Assembly (NCBI RefSeq): GCF_000622325.1
Contig: NZ_JASE01000005.1
Coordinates: forward strand, 3,224,001 to 3,288,000
Length of the DNA: 64,000 nucleotides
Reading direction: 5' to 3'
Source of the DNA: Sulfitobacter geojensis
GTDB taxonomy: Bacteria > Pseudomonadota > Alphaproteobacteria > Rhodobacterales > Rhodobacteraceae
Shown: piece by piece, positions 17,531-26,570 of the stretch
Layout of the letters: each line of letters begins with the position of its first letter
How positions within the stretch are numbered: the first letter of the stretch is position 1
The notes under the pieces: model-generated
Database searches by the model: none
Told to the model about the DNA's origin: nothing
What the model saw: only the letters and a program-made list of their open reading frames with translations
Made by a program: the position numbers and the translations under genes

Positions 17531-18879
17531 GCGTCCGTTCTCTCCACTTGCGCACCGAGTTGCTGCATCAAGGGCTCGAAAATCGGAAACGACGTGGCAA
17601 TTGGCCCGCCGTCATCCACGCGCACCGGTTTTTGCGCTGCCATTCCAAGGATCAGGAACGACATCGCGATCCGGTGATCCAAATGGCTCGCACAGATCGC
17701 CCCACCGGGGACCTCACCATGCCCGCGCCCTGTGACGATCCACCAATCAGGCCCCTCGTCAACCTCGATCCCGTTGGCACGCAATCCGACAGCCATTGCA
17801 TCAATCCGGTCACTTTCTTTAACCCGCAGCTCTTTCACGCCGCGCATCACCGTCTGACCCTGCGCATAAGACGCCACAACCGAGAGCACCGGATATTCAT
17901 CAATCATCGACGCGGCCCGTTCGGGGGGCACTTCAATGCCCTTCAGGTCTGGCGAAAACCGCGCCCGCAGGTCCGCCACCGGCTCACCGCCCTCGACCCG
18001 TTCATTTTCATATGTCAAATCAGCGCCCATTTCGCGCAGCGTGGTAAACAACCCCGCCCGCGTCGGGTTCAACCCGATACCGGGGACCAGCACATCCGAC
18101 CCCGGTACGATCAGCGCCGCACAAACCGGAAACGCCGCTGAACTTGGATCACGCGGCACTTCAATATGCTGCGCCTGCAACTCGGGCTGACCGGTCAGGG
18201 TAATCACCCGTCCCTCGTCGGTCTGCTCCGTTGTAATCTCTGCCCCGAACCCTGCCAACATCCGCTCGGTGTGGTCGCGCGTCGCCTCGGCCTCTATCAC
18301 CACGGTCTTTCCAGGTGCGTTCAACCCCGCCAACAATACGGCCGATTTTACCTGCGCCGACGGCACCGGCACGACATAACGCACAGGCAACGCTTCCGTG
18401 GCCCCCACCAACGTCATCGGCAATCGCCCGCCGCTGCGGCCAACCGAACGGCACCCGAAGGCCGACAAAGGATCCGTGACCCGCGCCATCGGCCGCCCGT
18501 TCAAACTGGCATCTCCGGTGAATGTTGCCACAATCGGTGATGTCGCCATCGCTCCCATGATCAACCGCACACCGGTGCCGGAGTTGCCGCAATCAATCAC
18601 ACCGTCCGGCTCGGCAAAGCCGCCAACACCGACACCTTCAACCGACCATGATCCACCACCATGATCCGTCACCTCCGCGCCGAACGCCCGCATCGCCTTG
18701 GCGGTATCCAGAACGTCCTGCCCCTCCAGCAATCCTTCGATCGTGGTCTTGCCAATACACATGGCCCCAAGGATCAGCGAGCGATGCGAAATCGACTTGT
18801 CCCCCGGCACCTCGGCGGTTCCCGAAAGCGGCCCACAAGCGCTCGACATCATTGGAATTGGATCACCATGGCCCGACAT
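17527..18879 (-). CDS. aroA: 3-phosphoshikimate 1-carboxyvinyltransferase (EPSP synthase)
   Basis: The 450-residue enzyme transfers the enolpyruvyl group of PEP to shikimate 3-phosphate in aromatic amino-acid synthesis. Motifs: [13 protein letters not shown] (about 24-36), [33 protein letters not shown] and the C-terminal [12 protein letters not shown] and [15 protein letters not shown]. The ATG at 18879 is preferred over the GTG at 18894 because the GAAGGA between them is the ribosome site. The NSGTG loop contains the residues linked to class I/II glyphosate response; no prediction is made. Confidence 0.96.
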   Translation of the reverse strand: MSGHGDPIPMMSSACGPLSGTAEVPGDKSISHRSLILGAMCIGKTTIEGLLEGQDVLDTAKAMRAFGAEVTDHGGGSWSVEGVGVGGFAEPDGVIDCGNSGTGVRLIMGAMATSPIVATFTGDASLNGRPMARVTDPLSAFGCRSVGRSGGRLPMTLVGATEALPVRYVVPVPSAQVKSAVLLAGLNAPGKTVVIEAEATRDHTERMLAGFGAEITTEQTDEGRVITLTGQPELQAQHIEVPRDPSSAAFPVCAALIVPGSDVLVPGIGLNPTRAGLFTTLREMGADLTYENERVEGGEPVADLRARFSPDLKGIEVPPERAASMIDEYPVLSVVASYAQGQTVMRGVKELRVKESDRIDAMAVGLRANGIEVDEGPDWWIVTGRGHGEVPGGAICASHLDHRIAMSFLILGMAAQKPVRVDDGGPIATSFPIFEPLMQQLGAQVERTDA

Positions 18880-18958
18880 AAACCCGTCCTTCACTATTTT
18901 TAAAAACTTCTAGCCCAGCAAAAGACATGCGTCCATGCCAAGGCACACCACATGTCGT

Positions 18959-19052
18959 CTCTTTTTGGCCCTATATCCTGCGGAGCGCGAGGCAGAGCCT
19001 CGTACAAATTTTCCTAGGAAAATTAATAAAATCGAATGCGGGCTTGCCCGCA
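18959..19052 (+). repeat. Dispersed intergenic repeat, copy B
   Basis: Begins CTCTTTTTGGCCCTATATCC (18959-18978), then three hairpins: CGAGGC-AGA-GCCTCG (18988-19002), the perfect 18-bp palindrome AATTTTCCTAGGAAAATT (19007-19024) and TGCGGGC-TT-GCCCGCA (19037-19052). The last, read on minus, is followed by TTCGATTTTATT and lies eight bases past the trmB stop, so it likely terminates trmB. Relative to copy A (11011) it carries the AATTTTCC palindrome as an extra module. Confidence 0.7.
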
Positions 19053-19060
19053 CCTTTCGC

Positions 19061-19762
19061 TCACTGCCTGCGAAACGTCAGATAATGCGGCACACGGCCT
19101 TCGCGCAGCGCCTTTTGCTCGTAGCGCGTCGAAATCCAGTCATCCCAAGGCCTGCGCCAATCTGCGGGTCCCTCGGCAAGCCATTCAAACCCGAACTTCG
19201 GCACCTCTTCCAAGGTTTGGCGCACGTAATCTTCAATATCTGTCGCGACACGAAAAATACTGCCGGGCTTGAGCGCCCGCGCCAACGGCACCAAATGCTC
19301 CTCGGTCACAAACCGGCGCCGGTGGTGGCGGGATTTTGGCCATGGGTCAGGATACAGCAGGAAAGCGCGATCGATTGAGGCTTCGGGCAAGACGTCAAAC
19401 ATGTCCCGCACATCATTGGGATAGACCGAAACATTTTCGACCGCCGCCTTGCGGATCTTGCCCAACAGCATCGCCACACCATTGATATAGGGTTCGCACC
19501 CGATGATGCCGACGTCAGGGTTTGTTGCTGCCTGATGCACCATGTGCTCGCCGCCGCCAAAACCGATCTCAAGCCAGACAGGTTTGCCGTCAAATAGCGC
19601 CCCCAGATCCAGAAGGTCGCGCGCGGGGTTGTCCTCCCAGGACACCGGACCGGGCGAAAGCCCATCCAGGTCCTCGGCCAGATGTCTGCGCTGTGCGGGT
19701 TTCAGGGTCTTGCCCTTAAGGCGACCATAGAAATTGCGGTGGGGGCGTGTGGGTTGCGTCAT
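19061..19762 (-). CDS. trmB: tRNA (guanine-N7)-methyltransferase
   Basis: This 233-residue Rossmann-fold enzyme makes m7G46 in tRNA. Diagnostic segments are WLEIGFGGGEHMVHQA (SAM motif I, about 79-94), GCEPYINGVAMLL, and LLYPDPWPKSRHHRRRF (the PDPWPKxRHxxRR signature, about 164-180). The ATG at 19762 gives the standard N-terminus; a longer reading frame to 19822 adds a non-conserved basic stretch. In related genomes trmB sits next to metK; here a response-regulator gene lies between them. Confidence 0.95.
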   Translation of the reverse strand: MTQPTRPHRNFYGRLKGKTLKPAQRRHLAEDLDGLSPGPVSWEDNPARDLLDLGALFDGKPVWLEIGFGGGEHMVHQAATNPDVGIIGCEPYINGVAMLLGKIRKAAVENVSVYPNDVRDMFDVLPEASIDRAFLLYPDPWPKSRHHRRRFVTEEHLVPLARALKPGSIFRVATDIEDYVRQTLEEVPKFGFEWLAEGPADWRRPWDDWISTRYEQKALREGRVPHYLTFRRQ

Positions 19763-19965
19763 GGCGGGGGCTTTAGCCTGCGACGCGCCCCGCTGCAATG
19801 GTCTGCTTTTGCGCAGGCGCATTTCGCGATCCGCTTAAAGGCACAGCAGAGAAAGGTAAAATCGCGACAATCATCCGTATTATCAGGTGTATTGGCTCAA
19901 AGTCTTAATTCGCGGTTAAGCCTGCACTCTTAAACATATCAGAGCTTTGCCCAAAGGATCTGCTG

Positions 19966-20742
19966 ATGCCCGCGTTTCAAACCAGCCCGGTTTCTCCCTT
20001 TAAACCTGTCGGTACCCGCACCAGCCTTGAGGTGCTGATCCTTGATGACGAACGTTTTGACAGGCATCGACTGGCACGGCTTTGTTCGGGGCTCGAATTT
20101 ACCTGCACCGTAAGCAATGCCACCTCCTTGACCGAATTCCGCAACCTGCTGGATCAAACGACCTTCGGGCTGATCCTGCTGGATTACTCCTTGCCCGATG
20201 GTACCGGACTTGATGCGCTCGATATGATGCACCTTTGTGCCCGCAATATGAACACGCCCGCGCTCATGGTGTCGGGGCTGGCAGAAAGCGGTATTGTTGA
20301 CCGTGCAGAAGCCGCCGGATGTTGCGGGTTTCTGGAAAAAGATGCCCTGTCGTCAGACGCCTTTGCCCGTGCGGTCAGGGAGGCGCTGGTCATGACGGCC
20401 CCTCTGTCCCCTGCAAGCGCCAAGCATTTCGATGCCGAAGAAGTCGCGCAGTTGCTGGCGCGGGCAGTCGCGCACAGCGCACAGGACATCAAACCAATGG
20501 TCAGCAGGCTGATGCGGCACATGCGGAACCTAAGGGCACAACACGTCTTGAACGACTGCCCCGCGACCGATGCCGCTGAACAGAATTGCCTCAGCCTCTG
20601 GTCTTTCCTGATCGAAATGGAGCGGCAGGACGGTGCCACTTTGCTGGCCCATTTCACGGATGCAGCCGGCACCACCAAGGAAGCGCAAAGTGAACCGAAG
20701 TCCAACAGACCCCCGTCGCCCTTCAGTTCCGGCCCCCATTAA
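19966..20742 (+). CDS. Orphan response regulator with non-DNA-binding C-terminal domain
   Basis: This 258-residue protein has an N-terminal receiver domain (about 20-145) with acidic pocket LILDDE, phospho-acceptor Asp in LILLDYSLPDG (about residue 69), Ser in ALMVSG and Lys in FLEKDALSS. The C-terminal third (about 160-250) is alpha-helical (LLARAVAHSAQDIKPMVSRL...), with no recognisable helix-turn-helix, GGDEF or EAL motif. The helical hairpin with AHSAQDI could be dimerisation or phosphotransfer related, but this is a guess. No histidine kinase is adjacent. An AAAGGA ribosome site precedes the ATG. Confidence 0.82.
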   Translation: MPAFQTSPVSPFKPVGTRTSLEVLILDDERFDRHRLARLCSGLEFTCTVSNATSLTEFRNLLDQTTFGLILLDYSLPDGTGLDALDMMHLCARNMNTPALMVSGLAESGIVDRAEAAGCCGFLEKDALSSDAFARAVREALVMTAPLSPASAKHFDAEEVAQLLARAVAHSAQDIKPMVSRLMRHMRNLRAQHVLNDCPATDAAEQNCLSLWSFLIEMERQDGATLLAHFTDAAGTTKEAQSEPKSNRPPSPFSSGPH

Positions 20743-20750
20743 TGCAAAAA

Positions 20751-20769
20751 CGGGGCGCAAAACGCCCCG
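20751..20769. terminator. Terminator between response regulator and metK
   Basis: CGGGGCG (20751-20757) pairs with CGCCCCG (20763-20769) around a CAAAA loop. On minus the stem is followed by TTTTT, which fits an intrinsic terminator of metK; it lies just past the stop of the convergent response-regulator gene. Confidence 0.85.
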
Positions 20770-20797
20770 CCTTGACCAATAGAAACGGCCCGTTGGC

Positions 20798-21979
20798 TTA
20801 AACTTCGGCTTTCAACTTGTCCGCCAAATCCAGTTTTTCCCACGAAAAACCACCATCTTCGTCCGGTGCACGCCCGAAGTGCCCATAGGCCGCCGTGCGC
20901 TGATAGATCGGTTTGTTCAGTTGCAGATGCTCGCGAATACCGCGCGGCGTCAGGCTCATCACCTTGCGGATCGCGCGCTCCACTTCTGCGTCATCGACTT
21001 CGCCGGTGCCGAAAGTATCGCAATAGATGGACAGCGGTTCGGACACGCCAATGGCATAGCTCAGCTGGATGGTACATTTGGTCGCCATTCCCGCTGCAAC
21101 CACGTTCTTTGCTAGATAACGTGCAGCATAGGCGGCCGAACGGTCCACCTTGGTCGGGTCCTTGCCGGAAAATGCACCGCCACCATGCGGGGCCGCGCCG
21201 CCGTAGGTATCCACGATGATCTTGCGCCCGGTCAGGCCCGCATCGCCGTCCGGCCCGCCAATGACGAATACGCCAGTGGGGTTCACATGCCACTGGGTAT
21301 CCTTGTCGATCCAGCCTTCGGGCAGCACTTCGCGAATGTAGGGCTCTACGATCTCGCGAATGTCCGCGCTGGTCTGGGTCTCGAATTCATGCTGCGTCGA
21401 CAGAACGATGGAGGACACGCCTACGGGCTTGCCGCCCTCATAGCGCACGGAAAGCTGGCTTTTTGCGTCGGGGCGCAATGTCGGCTCTGTGCCGTCCTTG
21501 CGCACTTCGGCCAGCCGGCGCAGGATCGCGTGGGCATAGTGGATCGGTGCCGGCATCAGATGTTCGGTTTCATCCGTGGCAAAGCCGAACATGATGCCCT
21601 GATCGCCAGCGCCTTCGTCCTTGTTACCAGAGGCATCGACGCCTTGGGCAATATGGGCGGATTGTTCGTGCAACAGGTTGGTGATTTCCACGGTCTCGTG
21701 GTGGAACTTATCCTGTGCGTAACCGATGTCCTTGATGCAGGCGCGGGCGATGTCCTCGATCTGGCCCATGTAGTGGGTCAGCTTTGCCTGATCGCTCAGC
21801 CCGACTTCGCCGCCGATCACCACACGGTTGGTGGTTGCAAATGTCTCCGCGGCGACCCGTGCTTCGGGTTCCTCGCTGAGAAATGCATCAAGCACGGCGT
21901 CGGAAATACGGTCACAAACCTTGTCGGGGTGACCTTCCGAGACGGACTCGGACGTGAATATATAGTTCTGTCGGGACAT
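20798..21979 (-). CDS. metK: S-adenosylmethionine synthase
   Basis: This 393-residue enzyme makes SAM from methionine and ATP. All signature blocks are present: [15 protein letters not shown] at the N-terminus, [12 protein letters not shown] (about 120-131), and [19 protein letters not shown] (about 256-275). Length equals the family norm. A GGAGCA ribosome site five bases before the ATG is part of a SAM/SAH riboswitch, so translation should fall when SAM or SAH is high. A clear terminator follows. Confidence 0.97.
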   Translation of the reverse strand: MSRQNYIFTSESVSEGHPDKVCDRISDAVLDAFLSEEPEARVAAETFATTNRVVIGGEVGLSDQAKLTHYMGQIEDIARACIKDIGYAQDKFHHETVEITNLLHEQSAHIAQGVDASGNKDEGAGDQGIMFGFATDETEHLMPAPIHYAHAILRRLAEVRKDGTEPTLRPDAKSQLSVRYEGGKPVGVSSIVLSTQHEFETQTSADIREIVEPYIREVLPEGWIDKDTQWHVNPTGVFVIGGPDGDAGLTGRKIIVDTYGGAAPHGGGAFSGKDPTKVDRSAAYAARYLAKNVVAAGMATKCTIQLSYAIGVSEPLSIYCDTFGTGEVDDAEVERAIRKVMSLTPRGIREHLQLNKPIYQRTAAYGHFGRAPDEDGGFSWEKLDLADKLKAEV

Positions 21980-21982
21980 ATC

Positions 21983-22028
21983 TGCTCCAGTAAAAAATGA
22001 AATGCCACGTCAGGAAGCCGTTGTGACA
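21983..22028 (-). promoter_or_regulatory. SAM/SAH riboswitch controlling metK
   Basis: Read on minus, the leader contains GTCACAACGGCTTCCTG, then ACGTGGC, an A/T-rich linker and TGGAGCA just before the metK ATG. The CACAACGGCUUCCUG core, the closing stem (GUCAC with GUGGC, one wobble) and a ribosome-binding GGAGCA that can pair into a pseudoknot match the SAM/SAH riboswitch class described upstream of metK in Rhodobacterales. The Shine-Dalgarno is inside the aptamer, so the control is translational. Confidence 0.93.
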
Positions 22029-22064
22029 TTAGTTGCGCTGGCTTAACGACCCCCTTCATAGGCG

Positions 22065-23570
22065 TCAATTCTTAAGCCCGTCCTCACGGTTTCGTGCGCC
22101 GATTGCCGCCGCGACGAGTCCCAGAAGCAACACAACTGCAAAAGGCAGATCACCCGTGCGGCTGTATAGCGTCGGCTTTCGCGGCAATGGCAGGTTCGCA
22201 TCGATAAACCCCGCCTCGTTCAGCGGTAGCGCGGCCAGCACGCGACCATAGGGATCAATCATCGCGGAAATGCCCGTATTGGCGGCGCGCGCCAGCGGCA
22301 GCCCCTGTTCGATCGCCCGCATCCGCGCCTGTGCCAGATGCTGGCGCGGACCGGCGGCTTTGCCGAACCACGCGTCATTGGTGATCTGGATCAGGAAATC
22401 GGGTCGTTCGGGTGCCGCATTAACGTCGTGCGCAAACACCGCCTCATAGCAGATCAACGGCAAAGCACGGCCCAAATCGCCAAATTCCAGCAACTGCGGG
22501 CCGAGGCCGGATGCATAGCCGCCAAGCGCGCGCTGTGCGAGACCGAAGACACCGACGCGGGCGAATAAATCCGCGAAAGGCATATATTCCCCGAACGGCA
22601 CAAGATGATGCTTGTCATAGGTCTGTGCCACGCTACCCGCGCTATCCAGCACCACCATCGAATTGAAATACTGGTCGGGATTGCGGCGTTGCACCCCCAG
22701 CGCGACATCGGCCGTGTCGCCCGCTTGCGCAATTTGATCCAGTGCCGGAGCAGCCCGATCAAGCACCCAAGGTATTGCCGTTTCCGACCACAAAACCAGA
22801 TCGGGGCGCGCACGCCCATCCGTTGGCGATGCCGACGTATATTTTAACTGGCGATCGAAAAAGACCGGGATTTGCGCCGGATCCCATTTGTCGCGCTGTG
22901 CGGCATTGGGTTGGATCAAGCGGATGATGCCATCGCCCGATACGGCGTCAGGGGCCATCACCGGAAGGACCACGCCGCCCAGACCCAGTAAAATCGCACC
23001 ATAGCGCAGGGTGCGCCCCACCCAGGTTTGGACCGTCTGGCTCAGGGGGACTGCGACGGCGATCATCACAAGATTCAGCGCATATGGCCCAATCCACGAC
23101 AAGGCCTGCCCGCCGCTGCTATCCACCAGAGACTGGGAAAACATCGCCCAAGGAAAACCCGTAAAGATATAGGCGCGGACAAGTTCCACAGCGGGGAAGG
23201 TCAACACCAGCCCCCATGCGCTGTGCCCGCTTAAGCGCCGCGCCAGCCAGAACGCCAGCCCCCAGAACAACGCCAGCCCCGCCGCCAGAAACAACAGCGC
23301 AAACGGGGCCATCCAGCCGTGGCGCGCCACATCCACCATAAAAGGCGAGACGATCCATTGCAGGGCATGGGCGAAATATCCGGTCCCGAAGGCCCAGCCG
23401 AAGACCGCCGCCTGACGGGGGCTTTCTGCTTGGGAAAAGAAATAGAGCGCACCGACCAGCGCGGCCATCAGGATCAGCGGTTGGTCATAAGGGGCCTGCC
23501 CGAATGCCGCGATGGCCCCGAGTGCCGCGGCCAAACACATCATTTGCCACACCGCCAAGCGGAGTGTCAC
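22065..23570 (-). CDS. lnt: Apolipoprotein N-acyltransferase
   Basis: This 501-residue inner-membrane enzyme N-acylates lipoproteins as the last maturation step. The N-terminal half has about six to seven membrane helices; the C-terminal nitrilase-like domain shows the catalytic triad: glutamate in VLWSETAIPW, lysine in DKHHLVPFGEYMPF and cysteine in PLICYEAVF, followed by TNDAWFG. A final membrane helix closes the protein. The start overlaps the CorC-like gene stop by four bases, in the common order ybeY-corC-lnt. Confidence 0.95.
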   Translation of the reverse strand: MTLRLAVWQMMCLAAALGAIAAFGQAPYDQPLILMAALVGALYFFSQAESPRQAAVFGWAFGTGYFAHALQWIVSPFMVDVARHGWMAPFALLFLAAGLALFWGLAFWLARRLSGHSAWGLVLTFPAVELVRAYIFTGFPWAMFSQSLVDSSGGQALSWIGPYALNLVMIAVAVPLSQTVQTWVGRTLRYGAILLGLGGVVLPVMAPDAVSGDGIIRLIQPNAAQRDKWDPAQIPVFFDRQLKYTSASPTDGRARPDLVLWSETAIPWVLDRAAPALDQIAQAGDTADVALGVQRRNPDQYFNSMVVLDSAGSVAQTYDKHHLVPFGEYMPFADLFARVGVFGLAQRALGGYASGLGPQLLEFGDLGRALPLICYEAVFAHDVNAAPERPDFLIQITNDAWFGKAAGPRQHLAQARMRAIEQGLPLARAANTGISAMIDPYGRVLAALPLNEAGFIDANLPLPRKPTLYSRTGDLPFAVVLLLGLVAAAIGARNREDGLKN

Positions 23571-24466
23571 CGGACCGCCCCGTTCGTGCGCACCCGCAAA
23601 CGTTTGATGCGGCGCGGATCAGCATCGATGACTTCGAATTCAAAGCCATCGGGATGCACCACAACTTCGCCCCGTGTCGGCACCCGCCCTGACAGCATAA
23701 AGACCAAGCCGCCCAATGTGTCGATTTCTTCCTCATCAACATCATCGTGATCGGTCAAGGAATGGCCGATCTCGGCCTCGAAATCTTCCAACGGGGTCTT
23801 GGCCAGCGCCAGATAGGTGCCGGGTTTCTCGACGCTCCAGAAAGTGGCTTCGTCGATGTCATGTTCGTCTTCGATTTCACCGATGACCTGTTCGATCAGA
23901 TCTTCGATGGTGACCAACCCGTCAACACCCCCATATTCGTCGATCACCAACGCCATGTGCCGGCGTTCTGCCTGCATTTTTGTCAGCAACACGCCGATCC
24001 CCATCGACGGGGGTACAAACAGCAGCGGACGTAGCAAAGCGGCCAGATCGAAGTCCTTGGGCTTGCCGTTAAAGCCATATTGCAGAGCCAGATCCTTGAG
24101 GTGGGCCATGCCAACAGGGGTGTCCAATGTGCCGTCAAATACCGGCAGTCGGGTCAACCCGCTGTCTTTGAACACCGCCACCAGTTCTTCCATGGTGATG
24201 GTGACCGGCACTGCGGTGATATCGGCCTTGGGAATAGACACGTCATCGACCCGCATCCGCCGCAGGTTCATCATGCCGCGCGCAGAGACCCGATCGACGG
24301 GCAGCGGGGTCATTTCCGAACTGGGATCGCCTTCAGACGGGCTGAGTGCGCCAATGACGCGAGAGAAAAAGCCGCCCGTTTTCGAGGCTGCATCGTCTGG
24401 TGAAGCAGTGTTTTCATCCGGTAGCGCGCTCTGCGCCGCGTCAGATGGTCCGTCAGTGTCGCCCAT
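23567..24466 (-). CDS. CorC/TlyC-type CBS-domain protein
   Basis: This 299-residue soluble protein has a low-complexity N-terminus, two CBS domains (about 60-190; MVPRADITAV-like start at [23 protein letters not shown] and the second at [18 protein letters not shown]...[25 protein letters not shown]) and the C-terminal CorC_HlyC domain ending [11 protein letters not shown]. The DEYGGxxGxVTxEDxxExxxGEI motif is diagnostic. Homologues are annotated hemolysin C or magnesium/cobalt efflux CorC; the true role is often in membrane or ion homeostasis. It lies between ybeY and lnt in the usual order. Confidence 0.9.
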   Translation of the reverse strand: [299 protein letters not shown]

Positions 24467-24501
24467 TGGGTCCTGTCATGCAAATTCACGGCCGAAACCG
24501 T

Positions 24502-25005
24502 CTACGATTCCCTATATGGGTCATCCAGACCCATTTTACCAAGTATTTCGACTTCGAGCCCTTCCATCAAGGCAGCATCTTGCTCGTTTTCGTGATCATA
24601 ACCCAGCAAATGCAGGGTGCCATGAACAACCAGATGGGTCACGTGATGGGCGATATTCTTGCCGGCAGTGCGGGCCTCTGCGGCGCAGGTGTCATAGCTG
24701 ATGGCGATATCACCCAGTTCGATCATCCCGCCCGGATCGGGTTCGGGGGGACTTGGCAGACCGCCAGCGCGCGTCGCGGCCCGCTCTTCGCTGGGCCAGC
24801 TAAGCACATTGGTAGGCGTGACTTTTGCGCGAAATTCCGCGTTTAGGGTTGCAATGCGGGCGTCGTCACAGGCGAGAATGCTGACTTCTGCGTCAAGGGG
24901 CAGGCCGAGATGGGTGAGGGTTGCGCCGATAGCTGTCTCGCAAAGCGCCTCGATATCAAGGGCGGCCCAGCGGGGGTCTTCGATGTCGATGTCCATGTTC
25001 TGCAT
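24502..25005 (-). CDS. ybeY: Endoribonuclease YbeY (rRNA maturation)
   Basis: This 167-residue zinc-dependent endoribonuclease processes the 16S rRNA 3' end and takes part in ribosome quality control. The [11 protein letters not shown] motif (about residues 129-139) supplies the three zinc-binding histidines, and the [19 protein letters not shown] block is conserved. Length is typical. It follows the PhoH-like gene with 86 bases between, which hold a dispersed repeat. Confidence 0.95.
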   Translation of the reverse strand: MQNMDIDIEDPRWAALDIEALCETAIGATLTHLGLPLDAEVSILACDDARIATLNAEFRAKVTPTNVLSWPSEERAATRAGGLPSPPEPDPGGMIELGDIAISYDTCAAEARTAGKNIAHHVTHLVVHGTLHLLGYDHENEQDAALMEGLEVEILGKMGLDDPYRES

Positions 25006-25020
25006 TTAACGTCTTCTTTT

Positions 25021-25076
25021 GGGGCTCTGCCCCGTCAGCAAAGCTGACTCCCCGCAGGATATAAGGCCAAAAAGAG
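25021..25076 (-). repeat. Dispersed intergenic repeat, copy C
   Basis: On minus it reads CTCTTTTTGGCCTTATATCC TGCGGGG (25076-25050), then two hairpins, GTCAGC-TTT-GCTGAC and GGGGC-AGA-GCCCC. It follows the phoH-like stop and precedes ybeY, so it may trim or partly terminate the phoH-ybeY message. Leader sequence is shared with copies A, B and D. Confidence 0.7.
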
Positions 25077-25091
25077 CAAGAAAGAGTGGCA

Positions 25092-26102
25092 TCACGAGGC
25101 GGGGTTGTCCGCCTCGTAAGCTTCGATGATTGCGGCAACCAAAGGATGGCGTACCACATCTTTGGAGGTGAAATAATTGAAGCTGATTTTGGGGATCTTG
25201 TTCAGCAGGCGTTCCGCGTCGGCAAGCCCCGAGGGCACGCCGCGCGGCAGGTCGATCTGTGTACGGTCACCCGTAATGACCATGCGCGATCCTTTGCCAA
25301 GACGTGTAAGGAACATCTTCATTTGCATCGACGTCGCGTTCTGCGCCTCGTCCAGCACGACAAAAGCATTGGACAGGGTGCGCCCGCGCATAAAGGCCAA
25401 AGGCGCGATTTCAATACGTTTTTCTTCGATCAGCTTGGCCAGTTGTTTGCCCGGCAGGAAGTCGTTCAGCGCGTCGTAAAGCGGCTGCATGTAAGGATCG
25501 ACCTTGTCCTTCATATCCCCGGGCAAGTACCCCAGCTTTTCGCCCGCTTCGACCGCGGGACGGCTGAGAATAATCTTGTCCACATGCCCGCCGATGAACA
25601 TGTTAATGCCCACCGCGACGGCCAGATAGGTTTTGCCGGTGCCCGCAGGGCCGATGCCGAAAGTCAGTTCATCATCAAACAGCGATTTGACGTAGGCTTT
25701 CTGCGCATCTGTGCGCGGCTCTACCCGTTTCTTGCGGGTCTGGATTTCAAAGGTGTCGCCCACCGGCATCTCCAGCTGGCCGCCCGTCTGGGGGCGTGTT
25801 CCCGCCATCGGGCTGCCCATGCGCAGCAGGCTTTCGACTTCGGCAGGGGCCACAGTGCGTCCGCTTTCAAGGCGGGCATAGAGGGTGTTCAGCACGCCTT
25901 CGGCCCGCTGTTTGCTATCGGTGTCACCCAGAATGCTTAGCTGGTTCCCGCGCCGGATGATCTGGACGTCCAGCGCTTTTTCAATGGCCGCCAGATGTGC
26001 ATCATAGGCACCGCAGAGATCAATCAGCAGACGGTTGTCGGCGAATTCAAGCACAATAGGGTCAGCAGCAGGTACTGCCGTCATTTGGTCGCTTGGGGGC
26101 AA
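25092..26102 (-). CDS. PhoH-like ATPase
   Basis: This protein (336 residues from the TTG at 26102; 330 from the ATG at 26084) has an N-terminal KH-like segment (VLEFADNRLLIDLCGAYDAHLAAIEKAL...) and a PhoH ATPase domain with Walker A FGIGPAGTGKTYLAVA and Walker B VVLDEAQNA. The TTG is chosen because AAGGAG lies six bases upstream, whereas the ATG lacks a ribosome site. Family members are thought to be RNA-related ATPases or helicases. The order miaB...phoH-ybeY-corC-lnt is conserved in alphaproteobacteria. Confidence 0.9.
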   Translation of the reverse strand: MPPSDQMTAVPAADPIVLEFADNRLLIDLCGAYDAHLAAIEKALDVQIIRRGNQLSILGDTDSKQRAEGVLNTLYARLESGRTVAPAEVESLLRMGSPMAGTRPQTGGQLEMPVGDTFEIQTRKKRVEPRTDAQKAYVKSLFDDELTFGIGPAGTGKTYLAVAVGINMFIGGHVDKIILSRPAVEAGEKLGYLPGDMKDKVDPYMQPLYDALNDFLPGKQLAKLIEEKRIEIAPLAFMRGRTLSNAFVVLDEAQNATSMQMKMFLTRLGKGSRMVITGDRTQIDLPRGVPSGLADAERLLNKIPKISFNYFTSKDVVRHPLVAAIIEAYEADNPAS

Positions 26103-26176
26103 GGGAAGCTCCTTGGGTTGAGGCGTGTCACAAGCAGGTAGGGTCGAACGGGGGAAATTGCACCCCTGAAACGCAA

Positions 26177-26209
26177 ATCGGGCCAGAGTGATAAACACTC
26201 CGGCCCGAT
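26177..26209 (-). terminator. Terminator-like hairpin after the lipoprotein gene
   Basis: ATCGGGCC and GAGTG at 26177-26190 pair with CACTC and GGCCCGAT at 26196-26209 around ATAAA, with one A-C mismatch. It follows the stop of the small lipoprotein on minus. Only TTTGCG follows, so termination may be partial; phoH lies downstream. Confidence 0.7.
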
Positions 26210-26232
26210 GATGCTGACAATTTGAGCCAAAA

Positions 26233-26559
26233 TCAGTTTGGATCCGCAATGTTTGAGCCGCCTTTGAAGTCGCCGACTGTGTGTGTGGGCGGTGCGACGC
26301 CAGAGCAAACGGGCTTGCCGTATTTGTCCAGACGGGCGGAGAGGTATCCTTCGACACCGTCGTCGATGATCCAGTGGTCACAGCCGTTCGGGTCAACCCA
26401 GATACCAGCCTGAAGCGTGCTCAGGTGATGGGCGTTGATGCCACCGTCGACGGTTTTGTCCGACGGCAAGCCGCGGAACGGAATACCGGTCTCAACATCG
26501 CTACAGGCACCCAGCCCGATGGCACAGGCCGTCACAAGAAGAATTTTTGTTTTGATCAC
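26233..26559 (-). CDS. Small lipoprotein with IWVDPxGCxHW domain
   Basis: This 108-residue protein has a lipoprotein signal (IKTKILLVTACAIGLGAC, lipobox LGAC, lipidated Cys about 19). The mature part contains GIWVDPNGCDHWIIDDGVEGY and GKPVCSG, closely matching a block in the adjacent OmpA-family protein (IWVDPDGCEHWVMDDGAEGY ... GIPVC). The two cysteines of each block could form a disulfide in the periplasm. The gene is 11 bases downstream of the OmpA-family gene and probably co-transcribed. Function unknown; a role in envelope structure is inferred from company and lipobox. Confidence 0.85.
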   Translation of the reverse strand: MIKTKILLVTACAIGLGACSDVETGIPFRGLPSDKTVDGGINAHHLSTLQAGIWVDPNGCDHWIIDDGVEGYLSARLDKYGKPVCSGVAPPTHTVGDFKGGSNIADPN

Positions 26560-26570
26560 GTCATGTCCCC

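Noticed and set aside
19007-19024. Single CRISPR repeat or attachment site
   Set aside because: The palindrome AATTTTCCTAGGAAAATT is unique in the window, has no regularly spaced partners and no integrase or cas genes are near.
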